NCBI GenBank assembly: GCA_034387635.1
Contig: JAOANU010000007.1
Location: forward strand, 1,116,001 to 1,180,000
From: Rhodosporidiobolus odoratus
Taxonomy: Eukaryota > Basidiomycota > Microbotryomycetes > Sporidiobolales > Sporidiobolaceae
Direction of reading: 5' to 3'
DNA: 64,000 bases
Both the position numbers and the translations under genes were made by a program. Under the pieces are notes generated by a model. It was not told the origin of the DNA and made no database searches. It was given only the letters and a program-made list of their open reading frames with translations. Positions 9,925 to 20,213 of the stretch are shown piece after piece. Positions within the stretch are counted from its first letter, which is position 1; every line of letters starts with the position of its first letter.

Positions 9925-10560
9925 TGATTTGCTGATTGATTCAGAATCTAAAATAGTCGGTATCAGGCCTACAAAGTCTTGTGTTGACTGGGTGCCCACT
10001 GTCAGGTCTTCACGTGGTTGGGGTGTTCAACAACATGAGAAAATAGGGAGGGGAGGGGATTGGAAGGGTGAACGAAACAAAGAAGGGGGAAGATGTGATG
10101 TGGAAGAAGAATAAATGGAAGCCCAGGCAGCACCTTCACCCTCAGCTCCTTGCTCAACTCTTATTTCCCTTCCTCATGCCCTTCATACTCCAGCAGGAAG
10201 TGTTCCCATATCTCCAGCCTTCTGCAGTGCCCACACAGCCTATCCAGGTTGTTGTTTGCCAAGAAGTGCTTCATGTCCCCTTATCTAAGTTAAGTTGAGG
10301 CGTAGACGGGAAAGGAGGGTGGTGTGTTGACAGGGAAGGGTGGTGTGTCGACGGGGAAGGGCGCAGAAGGGCCGGATAAATGCCTTGCCCAAACAGGGGG
10401 GGGGGGGGGAGGGGGAGGGGGGGTCAATAAGCCAGAGACCTGCTCTGACAATGGTTTTGAAAATCCATTGTGTAGCCCAAGGTGTGAAGACAGACAAATG
10501 GGACGGTCTCAGAAGGGAGGACTGGGGGGAAGGCTTGAGGATGTGCTGACTCATATGACC
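9925..10560 (-). mobile_element. Decayed family A LINE 3' fragment
   Basis: Minus-strand remnants include WLIDPPSPS...LGKAFIRPFCALPRRHTT and LLSRLRLNL. These match RLIDPRPPGKAFSRPIHHLPRCHAVLLSRLRLNF of copy 1. The tail at 9925-9945 is GATTGATTTGCTGATTGATTC. At 10315-10360 a 22-bp unit is tandemly duplicated, and a G-rich run lies at 10397-10428. Relative to copy 1, several CG steps have become TG or CA. Confidence 0.6.
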
Positions 10561-10564
10561 GCTA

Positions 10565-11340
10565 CTATCTCACACCTTGCAAGCAACAACCTGCACTCTG
10601 CGAGTCTGCAGCTTTAGTGCCTGCCTCCAATGGCCAATAATACATGGCCTTAAAGCAGAGGCACCCTGAAGCGGGGTACTGGACACAGAGGAACAAAGCT
10701 TGACATGCTGCTGTTATGTTCATCCGTCAGTGTAGGCAACGTGGGCGCAACTGCATGAAGAGTCTCTGGATCACGTGCCCTGCAACCGCTTTGCCTACAA
10801 AAGGGAGAAAGACAAACACACAAGTGGGAAAATCAGTGCTGACCTTCTCAGAAAGGGCTCCAAGTTCACACAATCTTTCGTTTGTTAAACAGTGGACGGG
10901 CTGGAATGGCAAAAAAAAAAAAGTAGGCTTGAAGGTCCGCCTTAGATCTAAGGAAGGCCCTGGTGTAGGCCAGCCAAGTGGTGGTGAAGTCTCTCAACTC
11001 AGCATGGTGTATCAGCCTAGAACTGGGCAACCTGGGCAGGCCAAAACAAGGGGCACTGTGAACGGCACACGAGCAGAACATTGTTGGTGTGACTGAGCAT
11101 CTATGTCAGCAATCCTTTTCATTCATGGATTGGTGCCATCACTTGATCTTGAGGGCAACAATTGGTTCGTGGAACCTGAATGCACCCCAGAGTCGGATCA
11201 CAGGAGACTGATGAGTCTGCTGAATGCATTGATCTGACATGTAGAATGACTACAATACGTGAAGGACCCAGATGTGGAATGCAAAGCCCTCAATATGTGA
11301 TCAGCCATAGGGACGGACATACACCAAAGAAGTAGGTGGT
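10565..11340. other. No gene seen; CpG-poor decayed DNA
   Basis: No open frame with a recognisable motif on either strand. CpG is visibly scarce: some 60-base lines have none, while the gene-rich half has several per line. TpG/CpA is frequent. Confidence 0.5.
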
Positions 11341-11344
11341 CCGC

Positions 11345-11584
11345 TCAAGGCACCCTTGTGCAATCCCCACCCTCTGCATACATGTCTGGCTGCATGGTAT
11401 CCATCAGAGTGGCCTCTGGACCCATATATACACACCAGGCCTGGGCAGCACACGTGCCACACAGTGCCATAGATTTACCCTGACCACAACTTGGTAGGAC
11501 CACGTGAAACAGGCTGGTTGGTGGGCTCTTGCACAAGCGTAAGCAGGTTTCCTTGACTTGCGGCAGCCAGGAGTCTGTCCCCAA
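11345..11584 (-). pseudogene. Possible helicase (Walker A) remnant
   Basis: A short minus-strand frame reads SLFHVVLPSCGQGKSMALCG. It resembles the VVLPTGxGKS nucleotide-binding start of RecQ/DEAD-type helicases often found in fungal repeats, but the first Gly/Thr positions are altered and no motif II or later motif is seen in the flanks. It could be chance. If real, it is only a fragment. Confidence 0.2.
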
Positions 11585-11678
11585 GTCTGTGGTGCATTGT
11601 ATCCGGGCGGAAGACTGGGTTGTGTTTCACAGCTGCTTTTGAGGATATAATTTTACTTTGTTCAAATCACCTCATCTG

Positions 11679-11760
11679 GCACTCATAGCTCAGTGGCAGA
11701 GCGGTCGACTGCAGTTTCGCTCATATCGTCAGGTCTCCGGTTCAAACCCGGATGGGTGCT
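11679..11760 (+). tRNA. tRNA-Cys (anticodon GCA), with 10-nt intron
   Basis: A full cloverleaf can be drawn. The acceptor GCACTCA (11679-11685) pairs with TGGGTGC (11753-11759). The D arm is GCTC/GAGC, the anticodon stem GTCGA/TCGTC with one mismatch (pair 28-42), and the anticodon GCA is at 11711-11713. The T arm TCCGG/CCGGA carries the TTCAAAC loop. Position 73 is U, the established identity base of tRNA-Cys. A 10-nt intron (11715-11724) sits at the canonical 37/38 site. A T5 Pol III terminator follows at about 11762-11766. Confidence 0.88.
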
Positions 11761-11764
11761 CTGT

Positions 11765-12385
11765 TTTTGTTCTCGGACATTCAGATCCACCACCCGTTCC
11801 CTGTCCAGGCACCTGATTTCTGGCACAGGCACAGAATGTCCTTGTGGTAGAGTTTGCATTGCGGACTGCCTATATTTTACTCTGACACCCGTGTATTTAC
11901 ATAAAACTGATTGGGGGCAGGGCTGTATGCTACCATCATACAGACTTGACAGTCCCTGAAGCAAATTTACACTCTGGTGTTCATTCATACAGCATTGCAG
12001 TGCTGCTGTGTGGCAGCTTGTGTAATCAAGTCGTTATGATGCCAGTATGTACTCAGCAACAGGAGTGTGCAGATGTTGGTCAGAGGGGAGATCAGGGCTG
12101 GCGTACGGTCCCGGGCTGATTGTCTCGATCACTGTGATCTGCCATCCCTGGGTTGCTTGTTGTGTCATTGTTACTGCCTGCTCCTGTTTGCCTGCCTCTT
12201 TGCCAAGAATTCCTTGGTGGTGCCTACTGCTCACAGGCACTAGCAGTCAGGCCCACAGCCTGAAGCATCAGGTCAGTGCGGTCACACAGTTATCCCCTCC
12301 ATGCCACTGTCTGGCTGCATCGTATTCCCCTGTGTTGCACCACCGCTGAGGGACCAAGCAGACTTAGCACAGGGTAAGGGCACGG
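11765..12385. other. No gene seen
   Basis: CpG-poor sequence without recognisable coding or LINE motifs between the tRNA-Cys gene and the next LINE remnant. The longest plus-strand open frame (12047-12349) has no family features. Confidence 0.45.
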
Positions 12386-12389
12386 ATCA

Positions 12390-12800
12390 ATAGTCCTAAG
12401 GTCTATACTCAGCGCCTTCTTCAGCTTGTCTCTCTCCCCCGCATACGCCTGACAACAAACAGATAACACTCTCGCTTTCCCAGCTCCCAAAGGTACCTGC
12501 ACAACCTGTCCGGGTCATCAACATCATGGACATGTTTCGTCGTGCCAAGATCATTGCAGTTGAGACCTGGTCAGGAGAAGAGAACGGCACAGCGTGGGGG
12601 AAATTGGTGATGGGGGGCCCAAAAAGCCTTCCTTGGCAGTGAGGGGTCTGCAACTTACAGGGCTGTGCCATTGCTGGGGCCAGCAAGGTCAACCAATGGG
12701 GAGGCCACGGAATTAGTGGTGGGGTACGGGAATCTGTAGCTTTCAGAGCAATGGCAAAGGTGACAGTGAGATATACCCTTGTTGCTGACACTGAAGAAGA
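12390..12800 (-). mobile_element. Heavily decayed family A LINE fragment
   Basis: The minus strand reads LQTPHCQGRLFGPPITNFPH and then DQVSTAMILARRNMSMMLMT. These track the family A segment DPRPPGKAFSRPFHHLPRRH...RLDFDDLGATKRFLDDDD. Many substitutions and frameshifts are present. Confidence 0.45.
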
Positions 12801-14010
12801 AAAAGGAGACGGAAGAATTTTACAATGTCTGATCCTTCACCCGACATTCTGTCTCTCAACAAACATCCGTCTGTAGCCGTCAAGGTAAGCTAGGAGTGGG
12901 TGGACCTGCAAGATAAGGAATGCCAGCGAGAACGACAAATGGAAGAGAAGGAAAGAGAGAAAAGCAAGGAAAGAGACTCAACAAATGGGGGTGTTATAGC
13001 AAGCCTGGTAGTAGCCATTGACCATGGTGGTTGGACACTAATCAGACCTTTAGGGGTGTGCAGCACAGACTCTGATCATTGACAGAGTGCGGAGCCCGGG
13101 ACAGGGAGATGGTGCGTGGTGCAGCCTGGGTGCTTCCCGAATCTGTTGTATGGCGGAAACGCTAGAAGTCCACCTTTCGGTAAGATGTAACCAAGCCAAG
13201 CTTGTTATCACAGCTTTGGGTATTACCCTAAAAGTGGACAAGGTGGCAGATTACAAGACAGGGGGCAGAGTCACAGGGGCACAAGGCGGTCAACGGCAGT
13301 GCACCAGGGCTTTACAGTGTCCATTGCTGGTTGCACCTGTCTATGTGAGGGGGAAGCTGGTTGTTTTCACAGGCACAGAGTAAACTGTGTAACCTGGGGT
13401 CACTCCTGAGTACATCTATGGGGTACACAGTGCTTCAGAGTATGTCTTCCCTGCACAGGCTTTGGTCACTGCTGTGGAACATTTGGGCGGCTGAGACCTT
13501 GATCAATATCGGCCTCACACTTTCATAGAACGAGCAAGGCACAAAGCGCTCTCAGCAACTCAAGACAAGGGCTCCATGATGGTATCAGCCATTCTCTGCA
13601 AGGGATTGTCATCTGAGTGTATTTCTGTGGGGAATGTAAGCCGCACTTACAAAGACCCCCTGTTTTTCCACTTTCCCCCGCACCTTGACTGTTCTTCCTC
13701 ATTGTTCCTCTCTTCCCTCCATTCCTATCCAGCCAGTCTTCCCTTGCTTCCTTACAGGCACCCACTGTTCCGCCACTGTGCCTTGTATGTCAGTGATCAG
13801 CCGCGCTCCCGCATCGCATTCTTGACGTTCTTTTTCTTGTCAAGCCACGACTTGTACTGATTGACCCCTCTAAAGCTGTAGCCTTACTTTTCTCTCTGTT
13901 CTTCAGCTTGTTGTCACTGAATTCTGGCATTCCTGGACCTGTCTTTGTTTTTCCCCCAGAACCAGGAGCCAAGTGTTCATATTGATTTGTTTTGAGCACT
14001 TCACATTAAT
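12801..14010. other. No confident gene; possible eroded LINE B piece
   Basis: Mostly CpG-poor anonymous sequence. At about 13740-13810 the plus strand encodes HPLFRHCALYVSDQPRSRIAF, which weakly resembles EHFFVHCPLYTSQRAALL of family B. Nothing else is supportable. Confidence 0.35.
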
Positions 14011-14097
14011 GGGGATCTAGCTCATCGGCAGAGCGCTCGCTTAGCACCTTCTCAGTAAGTGTGCGAGAGGCGCAGGGTTCGACTCCCTGGTTCTCCA
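14011..14097 (+). tRNA. tRNA-Ala (anticodon AGC), with 15-nt intron
   Basis: The acceptor GGGGATC pairs with GTTCTCC (14090-14096) and includes the G3:U70 wobble pair that defines tRNA-Ala. There is one T-T mismatch at pair 6-67. The D arm is GCTC/GAGC, the anticodon stem CTCGC/GCGAG, and the anticodon AGC is at 14043-14045. The T arm is CAGGG/CCCTG with loop TTCGACT, and A73 is at 14097. A 15-nt intron occupies 14047-14061. TTTT at 14102-14105 is a plausible terminator. Confidence 0.9.
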
Positions 14098-14582
14098 CTT
14101 CTTTTGCTGGTCTGCAGTGTCCGGGCTCCCGGTCAATTGACGTATGACATTGATCTTTCAGGCAGTGCTTGGCCCTTGGCAGCCCGAGGACGCTGGAGGA
14201 GTCCTCCGAGCTAAGACATGACCTACAAACACCCCAGAATCAGTTGCTTGGTGCTGCTTGAAGAGACTTCCAGCTTTTTCTTAGAGAATAGCATAATCTG
14301 CAGGTACATGCTGTCACCAGAACGTAGTCCAAGACTGTCTAGGTGCCAACAACACTCAAGATCAATTTGGGCTGAAATTGTAACAGAATCTTGTCTGGGG
14401 TTTGCAGCAGCAAAAAGGTTACTTGCAGTGTCTGTGCTTGGCAGGGCGATGTTCAGCACAGCGCTAGAGCCAGAAAGTCATACAAGAGAACAGACAGACA
14501 GGCAAAACAGGTCGCTCTTTTGAGGTTCATTCCTCCCAGAGCAATGAATGGCTCTGTGAATCAAGGCTCTAGCAAAAAGAAG

Positions 14583-14664
14583 CGCCCAATGTGGGGCTCG
14601 AACCCACGACATTCAGATGTACCTGCGTAAGAGTCTGATGCTCTGCCGACTGAGCTAACCGGGC
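14583..14664 (-). tRNA. tRNA-Lys (anticodon CUU), with short intron
   Basis: On the minus strand the acceptor GCCCGGT pairs with ATTGGGC (two G-U pairs). The D arm is GCTC/GAGC, the anticodon stem TCAGA/TCTGA, the loop CTCTTA gives anticodon CTT, and the T arm GTGGG/CCCAC has loop TTCGAGC. About 9 nt (CGCAGGTAC) interrupt the loop after position 37 as an intron. A T5 terminator lies downstream on the minus strand (plus 14574-14578). The overall sequence resembles fungal tRNA-Lys(CUU). Confidence 0.9.
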
Positions 14665-15690
14665 TTTGCTCTTTGTTATAGCACATATGCGCTTTTCTGT
14701 AAGCCTGGAGGTTTTACAGCATCATATACATAGCCGTCTCAGCAAAAGCCGTGTGAGCGCGGCCGAGATTTTTGCGGGCCGCTCACAGCCAACCTCGGCC
14801 TGCTCACCGTGTTTCTCACAGTCCTCCTATTGAAGAACATGGACGCTCAGGCGTGTTCTCACCCGGCTGGCAAGACAAACAACAGTTGTGCGCAAAAACC
14901 TAACGTTGTCGATGTTCCGCTGTCGTTGCCCCCGCGGAACTTCTTTCCTTCCGTCCCTCCTCTTACAGCTCCCGTTGACCTCGCTTTATGGTATGAGGAG
15001 CGCAGCCCACCTCATTGAGAGGATTGTTGCTACAGCTTAAGTGATGTACCCGGTCAGGGTGTGACGAGCTAAAGACGGAGAAACAGCGCTCGAAACAGAC
15101 GTCTCCCTTTCCATACAACGTCTTGTCATTGCCTGCTTGACTCCCTGGGAACGCTTCAATTGTACAAGACACTCTACGAGGCCAGGGACCCATTCACTTG
15201 CAATACAGTACTTGCGGAAGAAATGCATTGTCAAAGAAAAGAGGAAGAATGTGCGGCAGCGTGTACAGCTCTTGTTTATTGCCACTCCGTGTCCTTCTGC
15301 CCGTATGCAACTATGTTATATGATGCTTCGTGTGGGCGCAGCAGAGTAGCAAGAGAACCTTGCCTGCTTTCACATCCATGCCTAGGCTCACGAAAAACCA
15401 GCTTGTCTCTTCGTACCATGCTGGCGCTTACAGTATAGTCTCTATGACCTTGAGACCGGGTACGCAGCAGTACCATGTACCGTCAAGCAACTCTTCCTTT
15501 ATCGCTCGTGCTCGCTTCGAGTGCGGAATAAGGATTTATTGATGCAAACAGTACAGCACTTCTAGCTTGTGATGGTAAACAGACTTGCCGACAGTCTCTG
15601 TTGATAGTGAGCCAAGTTTGTATGCGTACCAGAGTCAAATACCGCAACCTTGATCCCCCTCTTCCCTCCCACCAGTCCCTCCCTGACCCT
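14665..15690. other. No confident gene
   Basis: A 92-codon Cys-rich plus frame (15160-15438) and several shorter frames exist, but none shows a family motif, a signal peptide or a clear splice pattern. Unassigned. Confidence 0.4.
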
Positions 15691-15693
15691 TAT

Positions 15694-16470
15694 TACAAGT
15701 CTTTGCCTTGAGAGCTCACCCAATAGCTACTACCTGTGCCGTCAACATTCCGCACCCCAAAGCTAGGACCTCCTGGGCTTGAGCTGCTGATACCAAAGAC
15801 CACATTCTGTCTTTGATGCTGCCCTTGACAATGAGCCGGAACATCACCATGTGTTGACGAGCCTGTACGGGCGCATGTAGAATCAGCCGGCACTCGGTCA
15901 GCAACGTAAGCAGCAGGAAAAGAGAGAGAGAGAGATGAATCTACTGCACCGTAGCCCCTTGCCCTTCGGTCCATTGCCAGCCCTTTTTTCCATCTGCTGG
16001 CCACCAACGCTTGAGCTCCTCAATAGCGGGGACCTATCCCGTCTTCTGGCTGTCCTCGGTTGGTGCAAAAGTGCTGGTAGTGTAGTGAGCCCAGAGATCT
16101 GCCAGCGTGGCATATTTCCTTAGGTTCTGAGGACTGTATGTATCGAAGACGGGGCGTGGTTGTTTGACTTGATCGAGAATTGAAGTCCTGTTGACCGGGC
16201 AACGGAAGATTGGAAGGGGAGGGTTCAGGTCGGCAGAAACGGCGTAGAAGGCGCGGGAGGGTGGAAGAGCAAAGTCGTGGTCGGAGTTGACGGGCGTAAG
16301 GTCCGGGTAACAAGAAAGAGAGACGCGATGGCAGTTTGGGGAGGGAATGGGACCGTCTTCCGCCGGTAGCCCGCGAGGCTTCTTCCGTGGCGGGGTCAAA
16401 GGCAACAACGACGCCGCAAGATCTGCGGCGATATTGCTTGACAAGCCTATGTATAGCCTTCTCAAGAGGT
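15694..16470 (-). pseudogene. Decayed gene, possible GCR1_C-type DNA-binding remnant
   Basis: The minus strand has a 143-codon open frame (16034-16465) ending FDTYSPQNLRKYATLADLWA then HYTTST. After a TAG it continues in the same frame as AIEELKRWWPADGKKGWQW and then TEGQGA. Further on, in another frame, it reads LTECRLILHAPVQARQHMVM. The LW...IEELK...WW...W spacing recalls the GCR1_C DNA-binding domain of fungal activators and of Crypton-type mobile elements; this is my inference and is weak. The in-frame stop and frame changes argue for a dead gene. It may belong with the repeats around it. Confidence 0.3.
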
Positions 16471-18860
16471 GGAAAGGACCGGAAACTTGGAGTCGATGTG
16501 GCTCAGGCCTTTCTCTGCAAGTGACTCATTTCCCTCTTTGAGAGGATGACCGCACCGCCTTGTTTGCGTCACTTGCTTCCCTCAATCTACTTTAGAGTGC
16601 TGCATCTGCTCTGATAATGGCAGGAGACAAGAACAAAGGTGCCAGCAGCTTGAACCTGCAGCGCACACGCCTCCCACTCGCTCAACATTGGTCGCTCGCT
16701 ATCTCGTCGAAACAACAAACAACCGCGTGTTGCCTACACCAAGCACCTTCAAGCGGTGAACAGGTGTTGGAGGACAAATCTTACAGCCCGGATCCTCCTA
16801 CGACAACAGCCAAGATTGGCACGCACATGGGGCAAGAGGACGATTGGTACATTCCCTAGCTGCTCTTCATGTATTGCTCACTGAAATAACTGACTTTTGT
16901 GCGTCATTGACACATATACAGCATCCTGGTTGCACAAGACAGTGGTGCGCTTGCTCCAAGTCTCGTCTGCCAGTCCCGGCGTAAGCAGCCGCTGCCACAC
17001 AACCTGCTCCGAAACCTCCCCCTCCTCCTCCAATCCCTCTGCCTCCACCTTTACCGCGCAAGTGTGCAGGCATATACTACTTGCGCTGCTTGCCTGGCCG
17101 ACTGTACTCGCTACCGCGCTAATGGCTCGAGAAAAGCGGGTTTAACGGCGAGAGAAGCTGTATGCAACCGCAAATGAGGAGTACTTGCGGAAGTCAGAGG
17201 AGGAGGCGGCATCAAATAAGCTGTTGGTCGGGCAGAAGGCATCAACTTTGGGCTTGCATGCTTTGGGCGTTCAAGAAGGTGAGTACAACTTGGTCATAGC
17301 CTTCCCCTCTGCTTCCCTATGGCTTGAAGACTTCACAGAGCTTTGTTATTTATATAAATGTCTTGACTCTGCACAATTTGGTGCTCGTCTTCCACTGCAG
17401 TTGCTGACTATCTACGCTATCCACCCTTCATATAAAGAGGAGCCCAAGATCGCTGTGCAACACAGCTTTCACAATGTTGCTGTTATCATTCTTCCTTGCC
17501 AAGTACAGTTTGGGAGGAGCTGCGCCCCCTTGTAACAGATGGAGATTCTCGCTTCCGAGCAATGCTCGACAGCCCCTTCTCCACCAGCGATGTCCAAGAC
17601 GAGCTCCCTCCGAGAGCCACCGCAAAACTCAAGGGCAAGTACAAGTTTGACTGACGCTGAGGGTGTGGGGCTATGGTGGGCACGCATGATGGACGTCACT
17701 GCTACAAGCGTATGGAGGGGCACACAACGCAGTACGAGGGTGTCAAGCTCGCCCACATTCACATTGCTTGCCCTCAGCTTCAGGACGTCCTTCACGAGTA
17801 CCATGACAACAAACTTTGTTCCTACATTGTACAGATTACCACAAACAAGGACAAGCAGAGTGTACCCAATTCTACCCTCTTCAATTGTGAGCTTTCAGCC
17901 TGCTTGTCTCCTTCCCCTCGACCTGATTCCGCCTTTCCTGCCGTCAACGTCACTCCCGACCTATCTTGCCGAGATGTGGGGGAGAATTGGCGAGGCGTTT
18001 GGGACCGTCCTCTGGACTGGTGTATGACCTATACCGACAGAATGTTCACAGCAGCCACTCTTCTTGGTTGCAGGGGCCCACTTAGGCTTTCTGCAGAGGG
18101 AAGAAGAGGACAACCTGCCCACACATCCCGCGTAACAGCATCTTTTCAGTGTCACAAGTGTCAAGCCACCTGCAGAACCGTAGACATTTGTGTCATGGCT
18201 CTGTCAACCAGCTGAACAGTCAACAGGCATGTATAGACGATGTTGAGAAAGGAGTCTTGCAGGGGTAAGTGCCGAGCGCAGTACATACAAGGGAGCAAGA
18301 GCATGACACGAGGGAAATCCGATGTTATGGATGGAGGCACACTAGATGGGTGGGCCATGGCAGCCTGACATGTGGGAGGCTGAGTGGACCGGACACAGAG
18401 TCCAGAGATGTAGTAACATCAGGTCCAGCCATAGTCATGACCCATGGTCAAAGAAAAAGGAAAAGGCACAATGGTGACAATGGGGACAATAGCCAAAACA
18501 GAGGCAGTCCCAACTGCGTCTGGTCAACGAATCCCCGAGGACAATCTAAAGGAGAACATACTACAGGATGTGGCATCGGTCTAAGGAGGCTACGCCGCTA
18601 CCGTGACCAGTCTGAGCATGTGCTGCAGGGAAGCGCCACTGTGTGGAAGGGTCAGAAAACAGACGCAGAGGCCATTGGTTGTACGAAGAGGGGTGTCGTG
18701 AGGTTGGCCTTCCCAAGAAGAGCAGAGCACGTGGGCTGGGGAAGCCGCAACGGCAGTTGTGAGTCTCAAAAGAATAGGGGGCAGTTTCCTTTTTCGCGCC
18801 TTCTCACGGCGGGCAGAACCCCTCGTCCGGCGGAGAGGCGAGTTCAGTTCTAGGACGACC
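16471..18860 (+). pseudogene. Coding-like fragments of unknown origin
   Basis: Several plus-strand pieces look coding but lie in different frames. EYLRKSEEEAASNKLLVGQK (about 17170-17240) is followed by a GTGAGT donor-like site. RPLVTDGDSRFRAMLDSPFS with the segment after it lies at about 17520-17650. HIACPQLQDVLHEYHDNKLC lies at about 17765-17825. I do not recognise the family. Intermixed stops and frame switches suggest a broken gene, possibly transposon-derived. The 194-codon frame at 18269-18853 has no recognisable feature. Confidence 0.25.
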
Positions 18861-20213
18861 TGTCAACGGCCTATTATGAGCAAACATAAGTAAACTACAA
18901 ACAGTTGGTCTACTTTCCAATATCAGGTCGTCCAAGACTCGGTCAACTCATTGACAAGGTTAAGTTGTCTTGCAGGGTGGCGAGGACTTTCTGCCCGCCG
19001 TGTTCTGCTGCGGACTCCTGCGTTCCACACCAGTATACAAATATGTCATTTGACGGTCGGTCTCTTTTTGCCCGACTTCTCTGCTGAACAGCTTTCCAAA
19101 AACGCAGAACGACCATGGACTCTTGAAGTCAGAGGTTGCCTGCGGTGTCTCCTAGGTAGCGCACTAACATACTCGTACTGTGCGCATAGCGACGCAATTA
19201 TTACTCGCTTCAACCTCTTTTTCGTATTCCCTCTTCGTGCAATCAAAAGCGGCACATCTTGGTCTACAAGAGCGGGGAAGGAAGGGGAGCATCATATATA
19301 CCGCATGTACGAGTGCCACGTAAGAGGGAGGGAGTGAGGAGAAGCAGCGGAAAAGCGAGGCTCCGGAGCAGCGACCCCGCAGGTTCACACTTCAATTGGC
19401 CCACGCTGCCGTACTAACTGCTGACTGCAATACGCTAAGTACTGGCACGGCGAGAGTCGCAGGGGCGCAGGGCGAAGAGACGACGGCAGAAGAGCAGGAA
19501 TCGCACACGCTTGTGGCCCCCGCGCCTATGCACCTCGCAAATACGCCTCTCAAGCCTACAGTGCACTAGAATGACAGCGTAGCCTATGCTCGGAGAAACA
19601 GCGATGAGCGCCGGCAGCGGGGGCGGCGTTGTTGAGTGATGGCGAATGACCAAACAAACGTGCGGCGGCGACTCTGTCCGGGTGGATAGTGCTTTTGTAG
19701 AGTCAGTGGTTGTCGTGACCGGGTTTTACTGCAGGCTAGCCGTGTGCTAAGCTACGGATCGTGTTGAGAGCGAGGTTGAATGAAGCTGGACGGACGGGGA
19801 CGTGCTGGCTGAAAGGGGAGCAATTGCGTGGACATGCTTGAGCTGCGCAGAAGAGGTACTGTTGTGTTGCATGATCAAACGAGGATGAGTGGGTAGTAGC
19901 GTGTGAGCAAGAAGCAGAGCAGCAGGGGGAGGAGGAGAACGACCAGAAAGGGGGGACACCAGTCTAGGCCTGAGGCGCGAAACGAAACCAGAACGACCGT
20001 CGAAAGAAGGGATAGGCAACACTATCGTTGTACCCATCACTGCTTCACGGATAGTCACGCCACGCCCAAGAGTCTCGCCTCGCGTTCACCGCACGTCCTC
20101 AACGGTCAATCGTTTCATCCGACTCTCGACGCCGTTTCACCTGTTCCTCTTGCCGTCGCTGCCCCACGCTAACGGCCCCTTGCGCTCGCCGGCATCTTGT
20201 CGTCCCTCACACT
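18861..20213. other. Intergenic; upstream region of the Erv41-like gene
   Basis: No recognisable coding sequence. Base composition shifts towards the GC-rich, CpG-normal pattern of the gene-rich half from about 19.3 kb, so the repeat/gene boundary lies near there. CT-rich sequence at 20080-20200 probably includes the promoter of the next gene. Confidence 0.4.

Noticed and set aside
15160..15438. Cysteine-rich 92-codon frame that could suggest a small secreted protein
   Set aside because: No signal peptide, irregular cysteine spacing and position within decayed DNA.
18269..18853. 194-codon plus-strand frame
   Set aside because: Composition is Arg/Gly/Ser-rich without motif, splice pattern or homology signature. 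Likely random in low-stop sequence.
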